Source of the DNA: Vicia villosa
Taxonomy: Eukaryota > Streptophyta > Magnoliopsida > Fabales > Fabaceae
NCBI RefSeq assembly: GCF_029867415.1
Contig: NW_026705219.1
Location: forward strand, 953,501-1,017,500
Reading direction: 5' to 3'
Length of the DNA: 64,000 bases
In this document: in pieces, positions 45,420 through 57,996 of the stretch
Layout of the letters: each line of letters starts with the position of its first letter
Numbering within the stretch: the first letter of the stretch is position 1
Position numbers and translations under genes: made by a program
Notes under the pieces: model-generated
What the model was told of the DNA's origin: nothing
Seen by the model: only the letters and a program-made list of their open reading frames with translations
The model's database searches: none

Positions 45420-46290
45420 ATGGAGAAAAATTAAGAGCTCGATAAGATTATGCTCAACTCTACTAATTATACACTATGGAAGACTCCCATGGACGATATG
45501 TTATACAACGGAGATTTGTATGATCCTATTGAGTAGGGAAAAAGGTAAACTAAGTGATAAGTATGATGCCGAATGGAAGAAGATGAATCAAAAGACAGTT
45601 GGTATAGTCAGACAATGGTTGGAAGTGAGTGTATATCCACATGTTAAAGCTGAAACTCATGCGCCGAAAATGTGGAATAAATTAAAAGAGTTGTATGAGG
45701 GAAATAATGTGCAAAATAAAGCATGTTTGATCAAGAAGTTGGTTAATATGAAATACAAGGATGGCGACTCAATGACAAAGCATGTAAGTGTATTTAAGAA
45801 TACTATGAACCAGTTGGCAGCTACTGATATTAAGTTGGATGATGAGTTGCAAGCTTTATTACTGCTTAGTCCCTTGCCTGATAACTAGGAAGTTCTTGTT
45901 GTGACACTTATTAATTTATCTCCAAATGGAAAATTGATAATGCCAACGATTAAAGATAGCTTGCTTAATAAATAAGTTAGAAGAAGTGAACATAGTTTGA
46001 TTGTTACTCCTAATCAGTCTAAAGCTCTGGTTACCGAGTCAAGAGAGAGGAGCAAAACCATAAATTTTCATAAGCATGACAAGCAAGTCAAGAACTAGAA
46101 AAGAAATTATATGCTGCCATTATGGCATGGTGGGACTCATAAAAATAAATTGGAGGTTTCTCAAAAGAGAATATTTAAGGGGAAAAGATGAAGGTAATGA
46201 GAAGAAAAATGATAAATACACCTTGCATGTCAAGATTCAACTTAGATTATTACCGAGTCAAGAGGGAGAAAAATGATAATTCCATAAACA
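45420..46290 (+). pseudogene. Copia gag remnant
   Basis: The start ATG at 45420 is followed by a stop after four codons. From 45550 to 45888 a good frame gives the copia Gag core, with WLEVSVYPHVKAETHAPKMW, LKELYEGNN, LIKKLVNMKYKDG and LLLSPLPDN. A broken zinc knuckle (CCHYGMVG, IKINWRFLK) lies at about 46108-46170, where the second Cys and the His are lost. Confidence 0.8.
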
Positions 46291-46439
46291 ATGCATGACA
46301 AGATTCAACTTAGATTATTAATTTAGGTCCCTCGTACCATGTTACTCCCAGGCATGATTTCTTCTCATCTTATATTGTTGGTGATTTTGGAATGGTAAAA
46401 ATGGAAAATGAGGGAGTTTGTGAAATTTTTTATATGGGA

Positions 46440-47610
46440 GATGTTTGGGTAAACTAGTGTTGGATGCAAACTTAAATTGAAGAATGTGAGACATGTTCAT
46501 GATATTAGTGTAAAATTGACTTCGGTTAGAACCTTGGATATTGAAGGTTATCGCACTTACTTTGAGAGTGGTCACATGTGTAAGATCACAAAGGATCAAG
46601 AGAAAGTGAATGTAGTTGAAGCCACATCTTGTGATTTATGGCATAGATGCCTTTGTACATTGAGTGAGAAAGGTCTCAATATTCTTGCAAGGAAAAGTTT
46701 TCTTCGGGTGAAAAGTACTCCTCTAAAAACATGCACTTATTATTTTATTAGTAAACAACATAAAGTTTCTTTAATAGTGATGGTCCTCATAGGAGGCCAA
46801 ATATTCTAGATTTAGTTTACACTGATGTTTGCATGATGGATGATAAATTTTTAAATGATGCATTATATTTTGTTACTTTTATTGACAACCAATTTAGAAA
46901 AGTGTGGGCTTTTGTTTTGAAATCTAAAGAACAAGTACTCCGTGTTTTCAAACATTTTCATGCAAGTGTTGAAAGACAGAAAGGAAGGAAGTTGAAATGT
47001 GTCAGAGCTGATAATGGTGGTGAATATAAAGGTTCATTTGAAGAGTATTGTAGAGAGCATATAATCAAGCTTGAGAATATTATTCCAAAGAAGCCTCAAC
47101 ATAACAGAGTTGTAGGGAGAATAACTTGTATGATTAATGACTGAATCAGGTGTATGCTCTATCATGCAAAGTTATCAAAATCTTTTAGTGGTGAAACATT
47201 GACAACTGTAGTGGAATTGATCAATCTCTTTCCTTCCATTCAAATTGATGGTGATGTTCTGAATAAAGTATGGACAAAAAATGTCTCTTATAGTTACTTG
47301 AGAATGTTAGGTTGTCGGGCTTTTGTTCACATCCCAAGATATGAGAGATCCGAGCTTGAAAAAGATCTAAATAGTGTGTGTTTGTAGGTTATGGTTACGA
47401 AGAGTTTGGTTTTAAATTGTGGGGTCCAGTTGACAAGAAAATTATCAGAAGTCGTGATGTGTTATTTCTTGAAGACCAAACTATTGAATATTTTAATAAA
47501 ACAGAGAAGCCAAAATCTTAAGATACAAGTTACACTAATGTTGTGCCAAAACCTCCTAGTGGAAATTAAGTTGATAGGAGAGATATACTGGTATATGGTG
47601 AGAATATAAA
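46440..47610 (+). pseudogene. Copia GAG-pre-integrase and integrase remnant
   Basis: 46610-46760 reads LWHRCLCTLSEKGLNILA, the GAG-pre-integrase domain. 46803-47144 is the integrase core, with LVYTD, TFIDNQFRKVWAF and VRADNGGEY, keeping two acidic catalytic residues, and PQHNRVVGR where the family has PQQNG.AER. 47154-47387 continues with LINLFPS and LRMLGCRAFVHIP. Several frame changes. Confidence 0.8.
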
Positions 47611-47799
47611 CAATGACCAAGAACCTTATCACGATGAGCAAGTTGAAGAGTCTTCACTTGAGCCACTAATTGAACCTGAGTTGAGAAGATCTACTAGAGA
47701 GCATCAAGTTTCTCAAAGATATCCTCCATACTAGTATGTGATGATCACTAATAATGGAGAGCCAGAATACTATCAAGAGGTCATTTCAAGTGTTGATAA

Positions 47800-50019
47800 A
47801 GAAAAGTGATCGAAGGCCATGCAAGAAGAGATGAACTTCTTGCATGAGAATCACGTATTTGAGTTGGTAAAATTTCCTAAGGGTTGAAGAGCACTTAAGA
47901 CTAAATGGGTATACAAGATAAAGTCGGAAGAAAATAAATTCCATCATGATACAAAGCAATATTGGTTGTGAAAGATTTTAATCAGATAAAAGGTATTGAC
48001 TTTGAATAAATTTTCTCACTTGTGATGAAGAAGACATTTATTCGAGTTGTGTTGTAATTAGCCGCTACCTTGAGTCTAGAGGTTGAACAACTTGATGTAA
48101 CGACTGCTATCCTTCATGGTGATTTGGAGGAAGATATCTATATGCATCAACTTAAGGATTTCGAAGTCAAAGGTAAAGAAGAGCTTGTTTGTAGATTGTA
48201 GAAAAGTTTGTATGGCTTCATGCAAGCTCTGCGACAATGGTACAAAAAGTTTGATTCTTTCATGGAAAGAAATGGCTGGTTATGGTAAAACCACTACTAA
48301 TCTTTGTGAAAAAATTCTCATATGGCGATTGAAGGTGTGAAAAACACTTAGAAATGAGGGATTGAATAAGTGTAACTTCTCAAAAATGGTAGATAAAAAT
48401 AAAGAACACAATTATTTTTATCCTGGTTCGTTGTTAACTAAACTACTCCAGTCCACCCCTGACAAGGTGATTTACCTCAACTGAGGATTTAATCCACTAA
48501 TCAAACTGATTACAATGGTTCTTCACTTAGAAACACTCTAAGTCTTATAGAGTATCCTGATCACAACTTGATCACTCTAGGAAATCCTTTTACAATCAAT
48601 GTAAATATAAATGTTACAAGAGTTTAGGTTGCTTCTAATAAAGCTGTAATCACCAAGTGATATTTCTCTTAAGTTCTAGTTCTTAACACTCACTAAAATA
48701 TTACAAAGTTGTGAGGTTGAAGATGAAGTTCTTCTTTGATTTTCAGTTTGACAGCGTTTCGGTGTATTTGCGCAAGAGTGTTGTTACTGCTTCTGAATCA
48801 GAACTTCTATATATAGGCGCTGAGAGGAAATGACTGTTGGGAGCATTTAATGCTTTGCGTAAATAGTACAACGCTGCATTTAATGTTTCACACTTTTGTC
48901 AACTACCTCGAGCCATGCTTTCACTGCTTTTACTGGCTTTGCCTTTTGTAGCTTTTAACGTTCCTTTTGTCAGTCAGAGATTTGACGTTATAGCCTTTTC
49001 ATCTTGTACTTGCTTCTGGACTCAGAATGTGTATAATAGACGTTTGAATTTCAGAGTCTTCAGCTTTGGTGCAGAATGCAACTTCTGTCTTCACACTTGA
49101 AGTGCTTTTAGTGTGATACCATCAGAGCTTCAGAGCTTTGCTTCTGACTGCCATCTTCTGATGCTTTCCAGTTCATGTTCTGATTATGCAGGACCATCTT
49201 CTGATGTCTTGCCAGACCATGTTCTGATGAAGCCATCCATAACTTCTGGGTCAGTGCTTCTGAACGCTGATTTGTGCATACTCTTTTATACTTTTCCTGA
49301 AATGGAAAACGTGAATAATTAGAGTACCACATTCTTATATACAAAATTCATATATAATGTTATCATCAAAACTAAGAATATTGATCAGAACATTTCTTGT
49401 TCTAACAATTATATTATTCTATTGTTATATGTTAATGACATGTTGGTTATTGATCATGACACTAAAAAAATTCAAATCTTAAATAAAGAGTTAAGCAAGT
49501 CATTTGCAATAAAGGACTTGGGTCCTGCACAACAAATCCTTGGCATGAGAATTTCCCATGACAAAAAAAAGGTAAATCATGGTTGTCTAAACTTAATTTC
49601 ATAGAGAATATGTTAGGGAGGTTTAACATGGGTTATTCAAAACCCCTGAGTACTCCACTTGCTAGTCATTTCAAATTGAAATTTGAGCAATGTAATACAA
49701 GTGAAAAAGACAAAGAAGATATAAAGAATGATCCATATGCATATGTATAGTTGGTAGTTTGATGTATGCTATTGTATGCACAAGGAAAAATATTTCTCAT
49801 GTTGTTGGTGTTGTTAGTCGGTTTCTCTCTAATCCTAGTAAAGATCATTGGAAAGTAGTGAAGTGGATGTTCATATATATTAGAGGTACTTATAGAGTGT
49901 GCTTATGCTTTGGGAGAGGTGATCATGTGTTAGATGGCTACACAAAAGCACATATGGCCAGTGATATTGATTCCACAAAAATCTACTTTTGGATACATAA
50001 TGACTTTTGCAGTGGGCGG
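47800..50019 (+). pseudogene. Copia reverse transcriptase remnant, split by a solo LTR
   Basis: 47800-48329 reads KAMQEEMNFLHENHVFELV, TKWVYKIKSEE and further drifting blocks. After the LTR at 48330-49407 the frame resumes with LLYVNDMLVI, where YVND stands in the YVDD polymerase site, then LGPAQQILGMRISHD. 49740-50019 holds SLMYAIVCTRKNISHVVG and SNPSKDHWKVVKW before the second LTR cuts in. Not functional. Confidence 0.8.
48330..49407 (-). repeat. Solo LTR 1, SIRE/Maximus-like copia
   Basis: 1078 bp. In its own direction it starts TGTTAGAACAAGAAATG and ends with the complement of TGAAGGTGTGAAAAACAC, a form I associate with legume SIRE/Maximus LTRs. No internal domain is attached. The flanks GCGAT and ATTAT do not match, so the duplication is lost or the ends are slightly off. 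Confidence 0.7.
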
Positions 50020-51151
50020 TGAAGGTGAGGAAAATACAAAAGAAATAAGGGGGATTGAGTTTTGTATGATGGAATCTTTTGCTTCTTTTTCAAACAGCTT
50101 CTAAAACTGAATAAGTTCAGAATCAAAGCAAGGAGAGATAGCAGCGGAAATAGTTAAAACACATAAGCAATAAGTAAAAGCACACACATAAGTTATCATG
50201 GTTCCTCTACAACCGATAGTAGTCATGTACCCTTGTCCCATAATATATTTTCCACTATAATCAAAACCTTGATTAAAACATGCTTAAGCAAACCAGCTTA
50301 AGACTTCCTTGGTCAATCAACCTAGAAAGAGACTTTCGCTCAATCAACCTAGAAAAAGACTTCCTTTGCTCAAGGAGCTTAGCAAGAGACTTCCTTGCTC
50401 AACTAAACCTCTAAACAAATAGTTTAGATGAATAGACAATAAGATGCACTTAATATACAATCATAGGTGCACAAAGAATACAACTCAAACAAAGACTTTG
50501 TAACTTGAGATTTCTAAGATATACAAAGATAACAAATCTCAAGACTATATGAAATAAAACAAACATATACGAAAGCTTAGTGATTTAATCATTCTTGTTC
50601 ATGTTGTAATATCTTATTGTAGTTTTCTATTGAACCTTCAGCTCCTTATATTGGAAAAGACGCACCCAAGTGACTTTGCTGATAAGCAGTTTCCAAGAAA
50701 GAGACGTTGGAGGATGATATACTATGAAGATCTTCATCTTTTGAGTAAAGACTTTATCCACAGTGTCTTTCTTAAACATGGCGAACATAAGGATGTTGGA
50801 ATAGACTAAAAAGGTCGTGTTAAAATTCCTCGAGCCTTGCACTAGAAATCCTAGTTTACTTTCTCGATAATTTGGATTTTGACAAGATAAAACTTCTTTT
50901 CACAGAGAGTACGGACCATAGCCACAGTACTATGATTTCCAGGTCACCAGAATTTGAGTTGTACAGAAGCTAAGATTCCAAGACTTAGTCATCAAATTTT
51001 GATCCTTCAAAATTTGAGACATTTGCTTCTCTTTATAAGTTATTTAACAAGGTCAGAACCAAGTTAATTTAGAGCTTATGATCCTGCACACTTGAACAGA
51101 TGTTAGTATACGCTATTATTCCAAGGAGTACGAAGAGATTTTCTTCCAACA
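50020..51151 (-). repeat. Solo LTR 2, related to solo LTR 1
   Basis: 1132 bp, starting TGAAGGTGAGGAAAATAC in plus sense and ending TTCTTCCAACA. Flanks GGCGG and GGGGG differ at one base. Leaving out the LTR and one flank copy restores a continuous Ala-Val-Gly-Gly-Val-Ser-Trp across the RNase H junction, which supports both borders. Confidence 0.75.
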
Positions 51152-51540
51152 GGGGGTGTCTTGGCAATCAAGGTTACAAAAATGTGTTGTTTTATCTACT
51201 ACCGAGACTGAGTATATTGCAGCAAATAAAGTGTTTAAAGAATTTTTGTCGGTGAAGAAATTCCTACAAGAGTTAGGTGTTGAGCAAGAGAATTTTGTGA
51301 GTTCTATGACACTCAGAGTGCAATTCATCTTGGTAAGAACCCTACGTTTCGTTCTATACCAAAGCACATTGAGGTGCGGTATCATTGGATACAAGATGCA
51401 TTGGAGACAAAGTTGTTTTGACTTGAGAAGATCCATACTGATGAGAATGGTTTATATATGATGACAAAGATGATTAACTTTAGAAAGAAGACAGGCATGA
51501 TAGAGCAAATCTTTCCCACTTGAGTAGTCGGGGGGATATT
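51152..51540 (+). pseudogene. Copia RNase H remnant and polypurine tract
   Basis: VSWQSRLQKCVVLSTTETEY is the conserved RNase H end. Further on LVRTLRF and RYHWIQDALE follow in other frames. TCGGGGGGATATT (51529-51540) is the polypurine tract before the 3' LTR. Confidence 0.8.
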
Positions 51541-51780
51541 TGTAGGATGAGTTCCCTCTTAAACTGGGACCCACCATTTATTTAGAAAAGAAAGAGAAAA
51601 AGAAAAAAGAGTTTTTATTTGAATTGTTTTATTTGGGTCAAACCAAATTGACATGTATTTAAAAGGAAATATTTAATCCCTAAAGCAACACAACAAAAAA
51701 TCAACTTACCAAGGGTTTTAGAGAATTGCAACAGAGAAGAGAAAAAGACACAAGTGATAGATGAGTGTAGCAAATTGTTT
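51541..51780 (+). repeat. Copia 3' LTR, truncated
   Basis: Starts TGTAGGATGAGTTCC. Similarity to the 5' LTR ends at about 51780. Confidence 0.65.
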
Positions 51781-53576
51781 TGGGCTGACCTTATCTATCT
51801 CAATCCGACCACACCTCCATGGATCTGACCACCATAAAGACGAGAGCGTCTCAAATTCAAATCAAGCATGTGTTGAGCTTCTCTAACATTATTCTAATTA
51901 ACCGTTGGACCCTCAAAGATCTGGAAGTGGGAGATATCTACCTCCAATGCATCGAACGATCTCTCATATTTCATGTTGAAAAAATAACGAGGTAGTTATT
52001 TCTCTTCCCTACATATACGAGATGGCTCCATTTCAGGTAACAAGTTTCAAACATAATTTGAATGTTCTTTTCATTCACATGTTGAATTAGCGCCGAAGTG
52101 CTCACCTTGCAGGAACGCCCCCACTCTGTCGCATAGAAAGATCTCATACGTCGAAGTTTCCACTAATCTACAAACCTCTGGTTCCTAAATGGAACAGTGG
52201 CACTGTCTATGGAAACCGACTATTGATTCCCGCGTACTCTACAATTTTCCATCTCTACATTCGATCTTCAAGTGTGGAGCCTTGTTCAACTTCGAAACTG
52301 AGGATTCTATGAATCAAAGAAGTTCAGTTGCAATGAATTAAATCTAATTCGACACCGATAGGTTTCTGAACTTCCGTGCCTCCAATCCTTGTTGATCCAT
52401 AGAAATGGCGGGATTAAGAGTGACTTGTTTTGCCACTGCACGCGAAGGTTCACTAGCAACTGCTGGTGAGCACCGTCAGCCACCAGTCGGTTGGACATGA
52501 TTCCTCCTAATAGCAATGTGAACCTTGATCCCAACGCTCTTTAATAACTAGGCCTGTTTCTCCCTCCACCACGAGCGAGAACAATCCAAACACTACTGCT
52601 TCGGGTTCCATCTCCAATACCTATGGAATGACCTGAGATCTCACAAGGTTTTAGCATTCTTGAGAGGAACATTGGATATCAAGGCACAAACTAGTTGATC
52701 AACGGAATTTACAACATCGTTCAGCAACAAAACTCCAAGGCTGTGGAAGAAAGGTTCCTTCGTCTAGAAGAAAACCTCCAACACATTCAACCCTACAAAA
52801 ATACAGCGCAATAACTCGATTCGAGACGAAATTGTTGTGAAAGGCCAAAGACGATTTGTTTACTTGAAAATTTAGTAAACAAAGACAAGTTTCAATTTAC
52901 TCAAGGGATTAAACTAGAAAAGATCCCGGATATATTGTGCAAAATTTTGTAGTTTTGAACATGTTTGGCATTAAAGTCGAAACAATAACAAGATTATAAA
53001 AAGAAACTTTAAATGTAGTCAAATAACTTGAGTGCAATAAATGACATGTAAAGTAAAGAATTTAATTCGTTAAGTGGAACGCAAACACATACATTTTCAG
53101 ATCACTCGTTTCTCTCAACACTGATACTTTGAGTTTCTAGAATTTGTGTGAATTGCATACCCTAAAACCATAAACAAACATTGCTTATATACTAGTCCTA
53201 ATGTAATCGTCTACAACTGTCGACTTAGCAAACTTCGCCACGTTCCCAATGCCATACAATCTCATTTCTATAAGCTTTACACGTGTTTTGAATAACTGTA
53301 TGATCTTATCCGTTTTAACCTTGTTCGACTGCGTGCAGTTATTGTGTCACTGGAAACTTCAAAAATTCTCTAAGTCCAAAATATATATCCTTAGTCTTTG
53401 TACTACTAAAAGTTCGACAAAAGTCATTTCGCCCTTCGACGAGACGAATGGCTAAAATGGCCGAGATTGATAATTTCGATTTAAAGATCAACTTATTTCT
53501 CATGATTGTTTCTAACTCTGAAGCTTTGTATCGATAACTGAGATAACAACTATACACAGTCCAACTTGAGAGGGGG
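51781..53576. other. Unassigned stretch, no gene recognised
   Basis: 1.8 kb of more balanced base content with only short frames. It may be the internal region of the element that owns the LTR at 53577, because a polypurine tract (CTTGAGAGGGGG, 53565-53576) ends it, but no copia domain can be read. Confidence 0.45.
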
Positions 53577-53783
53577 TGTCAAATATATTGGACTTATCCT
53601 TTTTTGAACTGGGCTTGTATTGTTTTTTTTTTTCTGTTGGTCTAGGCCCATTTTGTTTCAGCTGTATTTTTACCTATTAGGGAAGTGTTCTGTGCTTTGT
53701 ATATTTGTATTGAATGTATTCAAAGTAATGAGAATTTCTTCTTCTTTTGAGCAAATGCTTCCACTGTGTTTGTAGCACTAACA
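53577..53783 (+). repeat. Short copia LTR (3' or solo)
   Basis: 207 bp from TGTCAAATATATTGG to TAGCACTAACA, preceded by a polypurine tract. It contains TATTGGACTTATCC and AACTGGGCTTGTATTG, words common in short LTRs of Ale/Ivana-type copia elements. No second copy in the window. Confidence 0.7.
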
Positions 53784-54090
53784 AGAACTCATCTCAGATG
53801 TTTCTTGTTCAAGAAAGTTTTGTCTATCTATCTATCAATCTTTTAATTGTAGTTTTAGAAATTAATTAAGAATGGAAGTAGATCTTAGAAAGTTTGATGA
53901 AAATAACTAATATGAAAGCAGATCTCATAGAAAAGCACTATAGTAATTAACTATAATACAATATCAATCTTTCTGAATTTTCAATTTACTATGAAAACAA
54001 TTTCTTTTTCCTTTTGACTGAACTACATATATATATATATATATAACTTTACAAATGATTTATTAGAATATGTAACTGCTTAACCATATT
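53784..54090. other. 3' flank of the reductase gene
   Basis: AT-rich, includes an AT microsatellite at 54027-54044. Probably contains the 3' UTR; I see no second gene. Confidence 0.5.
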
Positions 54091-56280
54091 TCAGAGTTTT
54101 TCAACTGGAAAACCAATAACAGGCTTAACTTTGGAAGCCAAACTTCGTAACTCAGCTACTTCATCGTTGTTCAATCTCCACCCAAGTGCGCCTTTAAATT
54201 CTTCAGCTTGTTCTGCTGTCTTAGCACCAGGAATCGGTATAACGTTGCCTTGAGCCACAAGCCAGTTAAGGGATACCTGTGTAGGAGTTTTGTTGTACTT
54301 GTCTCCTATTTCAGTGATCTTGTTCAGCAAAGGTTTGAGCTGCGAAATAAAAATAACAACACTTGAAGAAGGAAGCTAGTAATATCGGTAAAATTTATCG
54401 GATCTTCGAATTTCAGAAAAAAACAGTAATGGCTGTGTACCTTTGTAAGGAATTCAGGAGTATAAATTCTGCCTCGAGGTCCACTTGGGGGCTTTTCAGG
54501 AGTATACTTCCCGGTTAGAACACCTGATAAAGAACTTATACTATAAGTACTTAATTAAACTAAGTGAGTGTGCTCGATTACAAATATTATTCTTTTGATA
54601 TGCAAACTACGATTTTGAGTATAATGAAAAGGAGTTTGTTTACCTTGAGCTATTGGTGAATAGGCGATCAATGAAATCCCGAGTTCATCACAGGTAGCCT
54701 TCACACCGTTTTCTTCAGGGGTCCTATAGATAAGGCTGTAGTTTACTTGGTTTGAAGCCAATGGAATACCTCTCTCCTTTAACCTTTTGTAAGCTTCTCG
54801 GAGTCGTTTTTCTTAATACATCGAAAAATGAATGTTAAGTACCTATGCTCATAATACATGACACACTGACATGACATTAGACACAATACTAACACCGATA
54901 ATAGAAGTGATTGTAAGTAATCACAAGATTTAGTGTTGCAGACACTAGTCACAATACTGACACCGATAGTAACATGAGATAATAGAAATGATTGTATGTA
55001 ATCAACAAGAGTCAGCGTTGTGATAGTGTGCGAACGCTCTGAAAAGCCTTTAATATGAAGTATGAGTGTTACATAGAAGATAATTATTATCGAGAGTTAC
55101 CACTATAGTTCGAAACACCAACGGCCTTTACAAGTCCCTTTTCAACAGCATCACCTAGACCATCAATATAACCTGAAAAGTATATCATTTACGCGAACGA
55201 TTCATATTAAAAAATAGTTCCATTAACTATATCAAATGAATAGTTCGATGAATAAAATCGGTACACTTGACAACCTTCATTTCCCCATACTCCCGGCCTG
55301 AAAAACAAGTGTATTAATTCATCAAAAACATATTCTTCGATTGAAATAAATATCATTCAAAAGGCTCGTAACATACATACCAATGAAGCTGATACACATC
55401 CACTGAAGTCATTCCAAGTCGACCGAGTGAATCTTTAAGCGCACTGATAACACTTTGACGGCCTAATCTCCATGGTAGTGCAGCATACTTGGTTGCAACT
55501 GCAACATCAACATTCGGATCCCTTTCTTTTCTCTCTTTAATAAATCTTCACATGACAAACATATAAAAACCTTAATGTGACTTTGGATTAGAAACTTCAT
55601 ATGAAGATTATACCGAAAAATGTATGTCTTACCTTCCAAGAAGGGTTTCTGAATTGATGGCTCCGAAAGAAAGCTTAGAAACAAGACAAAGTAATAAGTT
55701 AATGAATTTATTCAAGCGCATCGATGAAATCACGATAAGATAGTCACTCACCCCAGAACCATAAACTTCAGCAGTGTCGAAAAATGTTAGACCCCCATCA
55801 ATACTCGCATTGAATGCATCTCTAGCAGCCTTCTCATTTCTATCTAAAATTACCACAAGAGAAGTTAGATGGTTCACATGGTTAAAAATTGCGGTCAGCA
55901 AATATTGGACCTTGAGGGGACCACACCCTCAAGACTCAAGCTTTCACCACTAAGCCACACACTCGCACATATACGATGATTCCTAACTAATGATCCTTGT
56001 GCAGAAATTAGAAAAAGAATTTCAAACCAAGAAACATATAAAAGAAGAGGGAACACACAAAAAAGTTACCATTCCATTGATTATTGTTCCAGTAAGTAGT
56101 ATCACCCCAAGACCAAGCACCAATTCCAATTGTAGTTACCTTCAAATCAGAGCCACCCAATTTCACCTTGTCTTCAACTGTCTTAAGAGTAGAAGAACCT
56201 TCTGAAGCAACAGCTCTTATTCTTTGAATTCTAGAGTGGCCCATTATAGTAAAACAGCCACTGTTTACATGAAGAGCCAT
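54091..56280 (-). CDS. Aldo/keto reductase, plastid type (At1g06690-like)
   Basis: Nine exons on the minus strand: 56280-56070, 55843-55752, 55673-55633, 55545-55381, 55297-55275, 55172-55101, 54811-54644, 54523-54441 and 54339-54091. All introns start GT and end AG, and the 1104 joined bases give 367 residues without a stop. The catalytic tetrad is complete: Asp93 and Tyr98 (FDTAEVYG), Lys134 (ATKY) and His169 (QLHW). GIGAWSWGD opens the barrel at 52-60. C-terminal words [15 protein letters not shown] and [12 protein letters not shown] fit the NADPH pocket. The first 40 residues, with few acids and many Ser and Arg, could be a short transit peptide. The nearest family I know is the uncharacterised oxidoreductase At1g06690, reported from plastoglobules; its substrate is unknown. 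It is the only intact host gene here. Confidence 0.93.
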
Positions 56281-57277
56281 GGAGAAAGAAAATGGAGTTC
56301 AAATCAATAATGGAGTATGTATGTTGGTATGAAAGTTTTTTTTTATTGAAGTGTGGACTGTGTAATGGAGAAGTTGAAGTTTTGTTGGTGGTGAAAGGTA
56401 CACGTTACATGCAATCTTGTGAGAAAAAGGGGAGTTTAAGGTGACAACATTGTACACGTGGATGTACGAGGATGCTACCATTGTTTGCCATCTGGCACTT
56501 TTAAGATTTCATCACACACTAGTCAGTCAATTAGAATAATATAAATAATTAAAACTAAAATAAGACCCTCGCAAGCAATAATTGTATCTTGAATTACATA
56601 CTAGGTAGGTAAAGAATTTTGTATTATTCTTTTTTATGTGATGATGATTATGAACAAAGTAATCAACTTTATTGAACTTGTAAGAATGAGTACTATTTAT
56701 AGAAGAAGAATTCGTGATCTTCATACCAAGACCAAGGCTGTATATACATTAAAGTCAAACAAACTCCTAATTAACATATACTAATTATAGAAAACTTATA
56801 TAATAAGGTACTAGCTAACATGCTATAAAAAGAAAAGTTTGTCCAACAAGTTACTTATTTAGTTAACTAACTTATAACTTCTTCTTTCTCATTGTGTGTC
56901 ATCTTCCTATAAGGTGAAGGATAGATGATAATTGTTATATTTCAAATTTGTCCTATTCTTTTTATTTGACTTATGCGTTCTCATTTTCTTCATGTACATA
57001 TCCTCCAATAGATCATAACAAATACAATCATGCATTTTATTGGACTCTAGAGGCCAGGGATCAAGATTGCTTGTGATTAGGGTTTTCCCTATTCAAGGAG
57101 AAGGGTATCATACTCAAGCTAAGGCAAAGGTTGATCTCATCAACATGGTCATACCCTTAAGTCTTGAGGTCCTCATTTACTTCATAGATTTTGCTCAAGA
57201 TCATCATAAGAATTAGGTTCATTGTTTCACTATTGATCACAAGTTTCTAAGTCAACTGGCTCAAGATTAGGGTTTTG
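56281..57277. other. Upstream region of the reductase gene
   Basis: Should hold the promoter, but I cannot name a certain TATA box. From about 57040 the sequence (TCAAGATTAGGGTTTT and neighbours) looks like dispersed repeat DNA. Confidence 0.45.
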
Positions 57278-57289
57278 CACTACTAAAAA

Positions 57290-57640
57290 TCTCGCCTTTA
57301 GAGACCGATTTAGAGACTGAAAATCTGCAAAATCAGTCACTAAATTCAACAGCGACCAAATTCGCGACCAAAATTGGGCAGTAGCGAAAACCCTGGTCGC
57401 TAGTTCGTAGCGACCATTTTAGAGACCGATCTTTAGTGACCGAATTTAGTGACTGATTTCAGAGACCGAATTTAGTGACTGATTTCAGAGACGGAAACAG
57501 TGACCGAACCCATATTTTGAATTCAGAGACCATTTTTGTGACTGATTTTGAATTAATTTATATGTTTGTTGTGACCGAATTTGCTACTGATTAAGAAACA
57601 TTGTATGATAAATTCAGTCTCTATTTCGGTCTCTGAAATC
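57290..57640. repeat. CACTA-2 subterminal repeats
   Basis: About twelve units of TTTAGAGACCGA, TTTAGTGACTGA or TTCAGAGACCGAA, some in reverse (TTCGGTCTCTGAAATC). A different word from CACTA-1. Confidence 0.8.
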
Positions 57641-57996
57641 TGAGTTTGTTATTATAATTATTATTAATAATTTACATTTCCGGGTAGCAATTTTTTAGAT
57701 TTAATTTAATATGTCTAAAATTATTTCATACACACCAAACAATTAAACAAGCACACAACCATATGAAAATAATATATTTAAGTATTACCAAAAACTTATC
57801 AAAAGATACATAATCAATCCAAAACATAACCAAGACTAAGTTATCACTACTAAACTTGCAAGTATCATCAGTAAATGGATGATTTTCAACATATTCAAAC
57901 TTACAAAAGAGGGAATAAATCCCTTTCAACTCTTGCATACAAAAAGCAATATACTAACTCCAAAACATAAAAAGTTAAGCCACACTACTACACTTG

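Larger units (their letters stand above)
44670..51780 (+). mobile_element. Decayed Ty1/copia element (Tork-like)
   Basis: 5' LTR about 44670-45377, primer site 45379-45396, gag, integrase, RT and RNase H in copia order, polypurine tract, and the start of a 3' LTR (51541-51780), which is cut off. The coding part is full of stops and shifts. Two solo LTRs (48330-49407, 50020-51151) lie inside the RT/RNase H part. The GAG-pre-integrase and integrase words resemble the Tork (TNT-like) branch. Confidence 0.82.

Noticed and set aside
48330..49407. Intron or inserted host gene in the copia RT
   Set aside because: It has TG...CA ends, LTR-type terminal words and no coding content.
51781..53576. A possible host gene
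   Set aside because: Only short frames without known motifs on both strands, between two retroelement parts.
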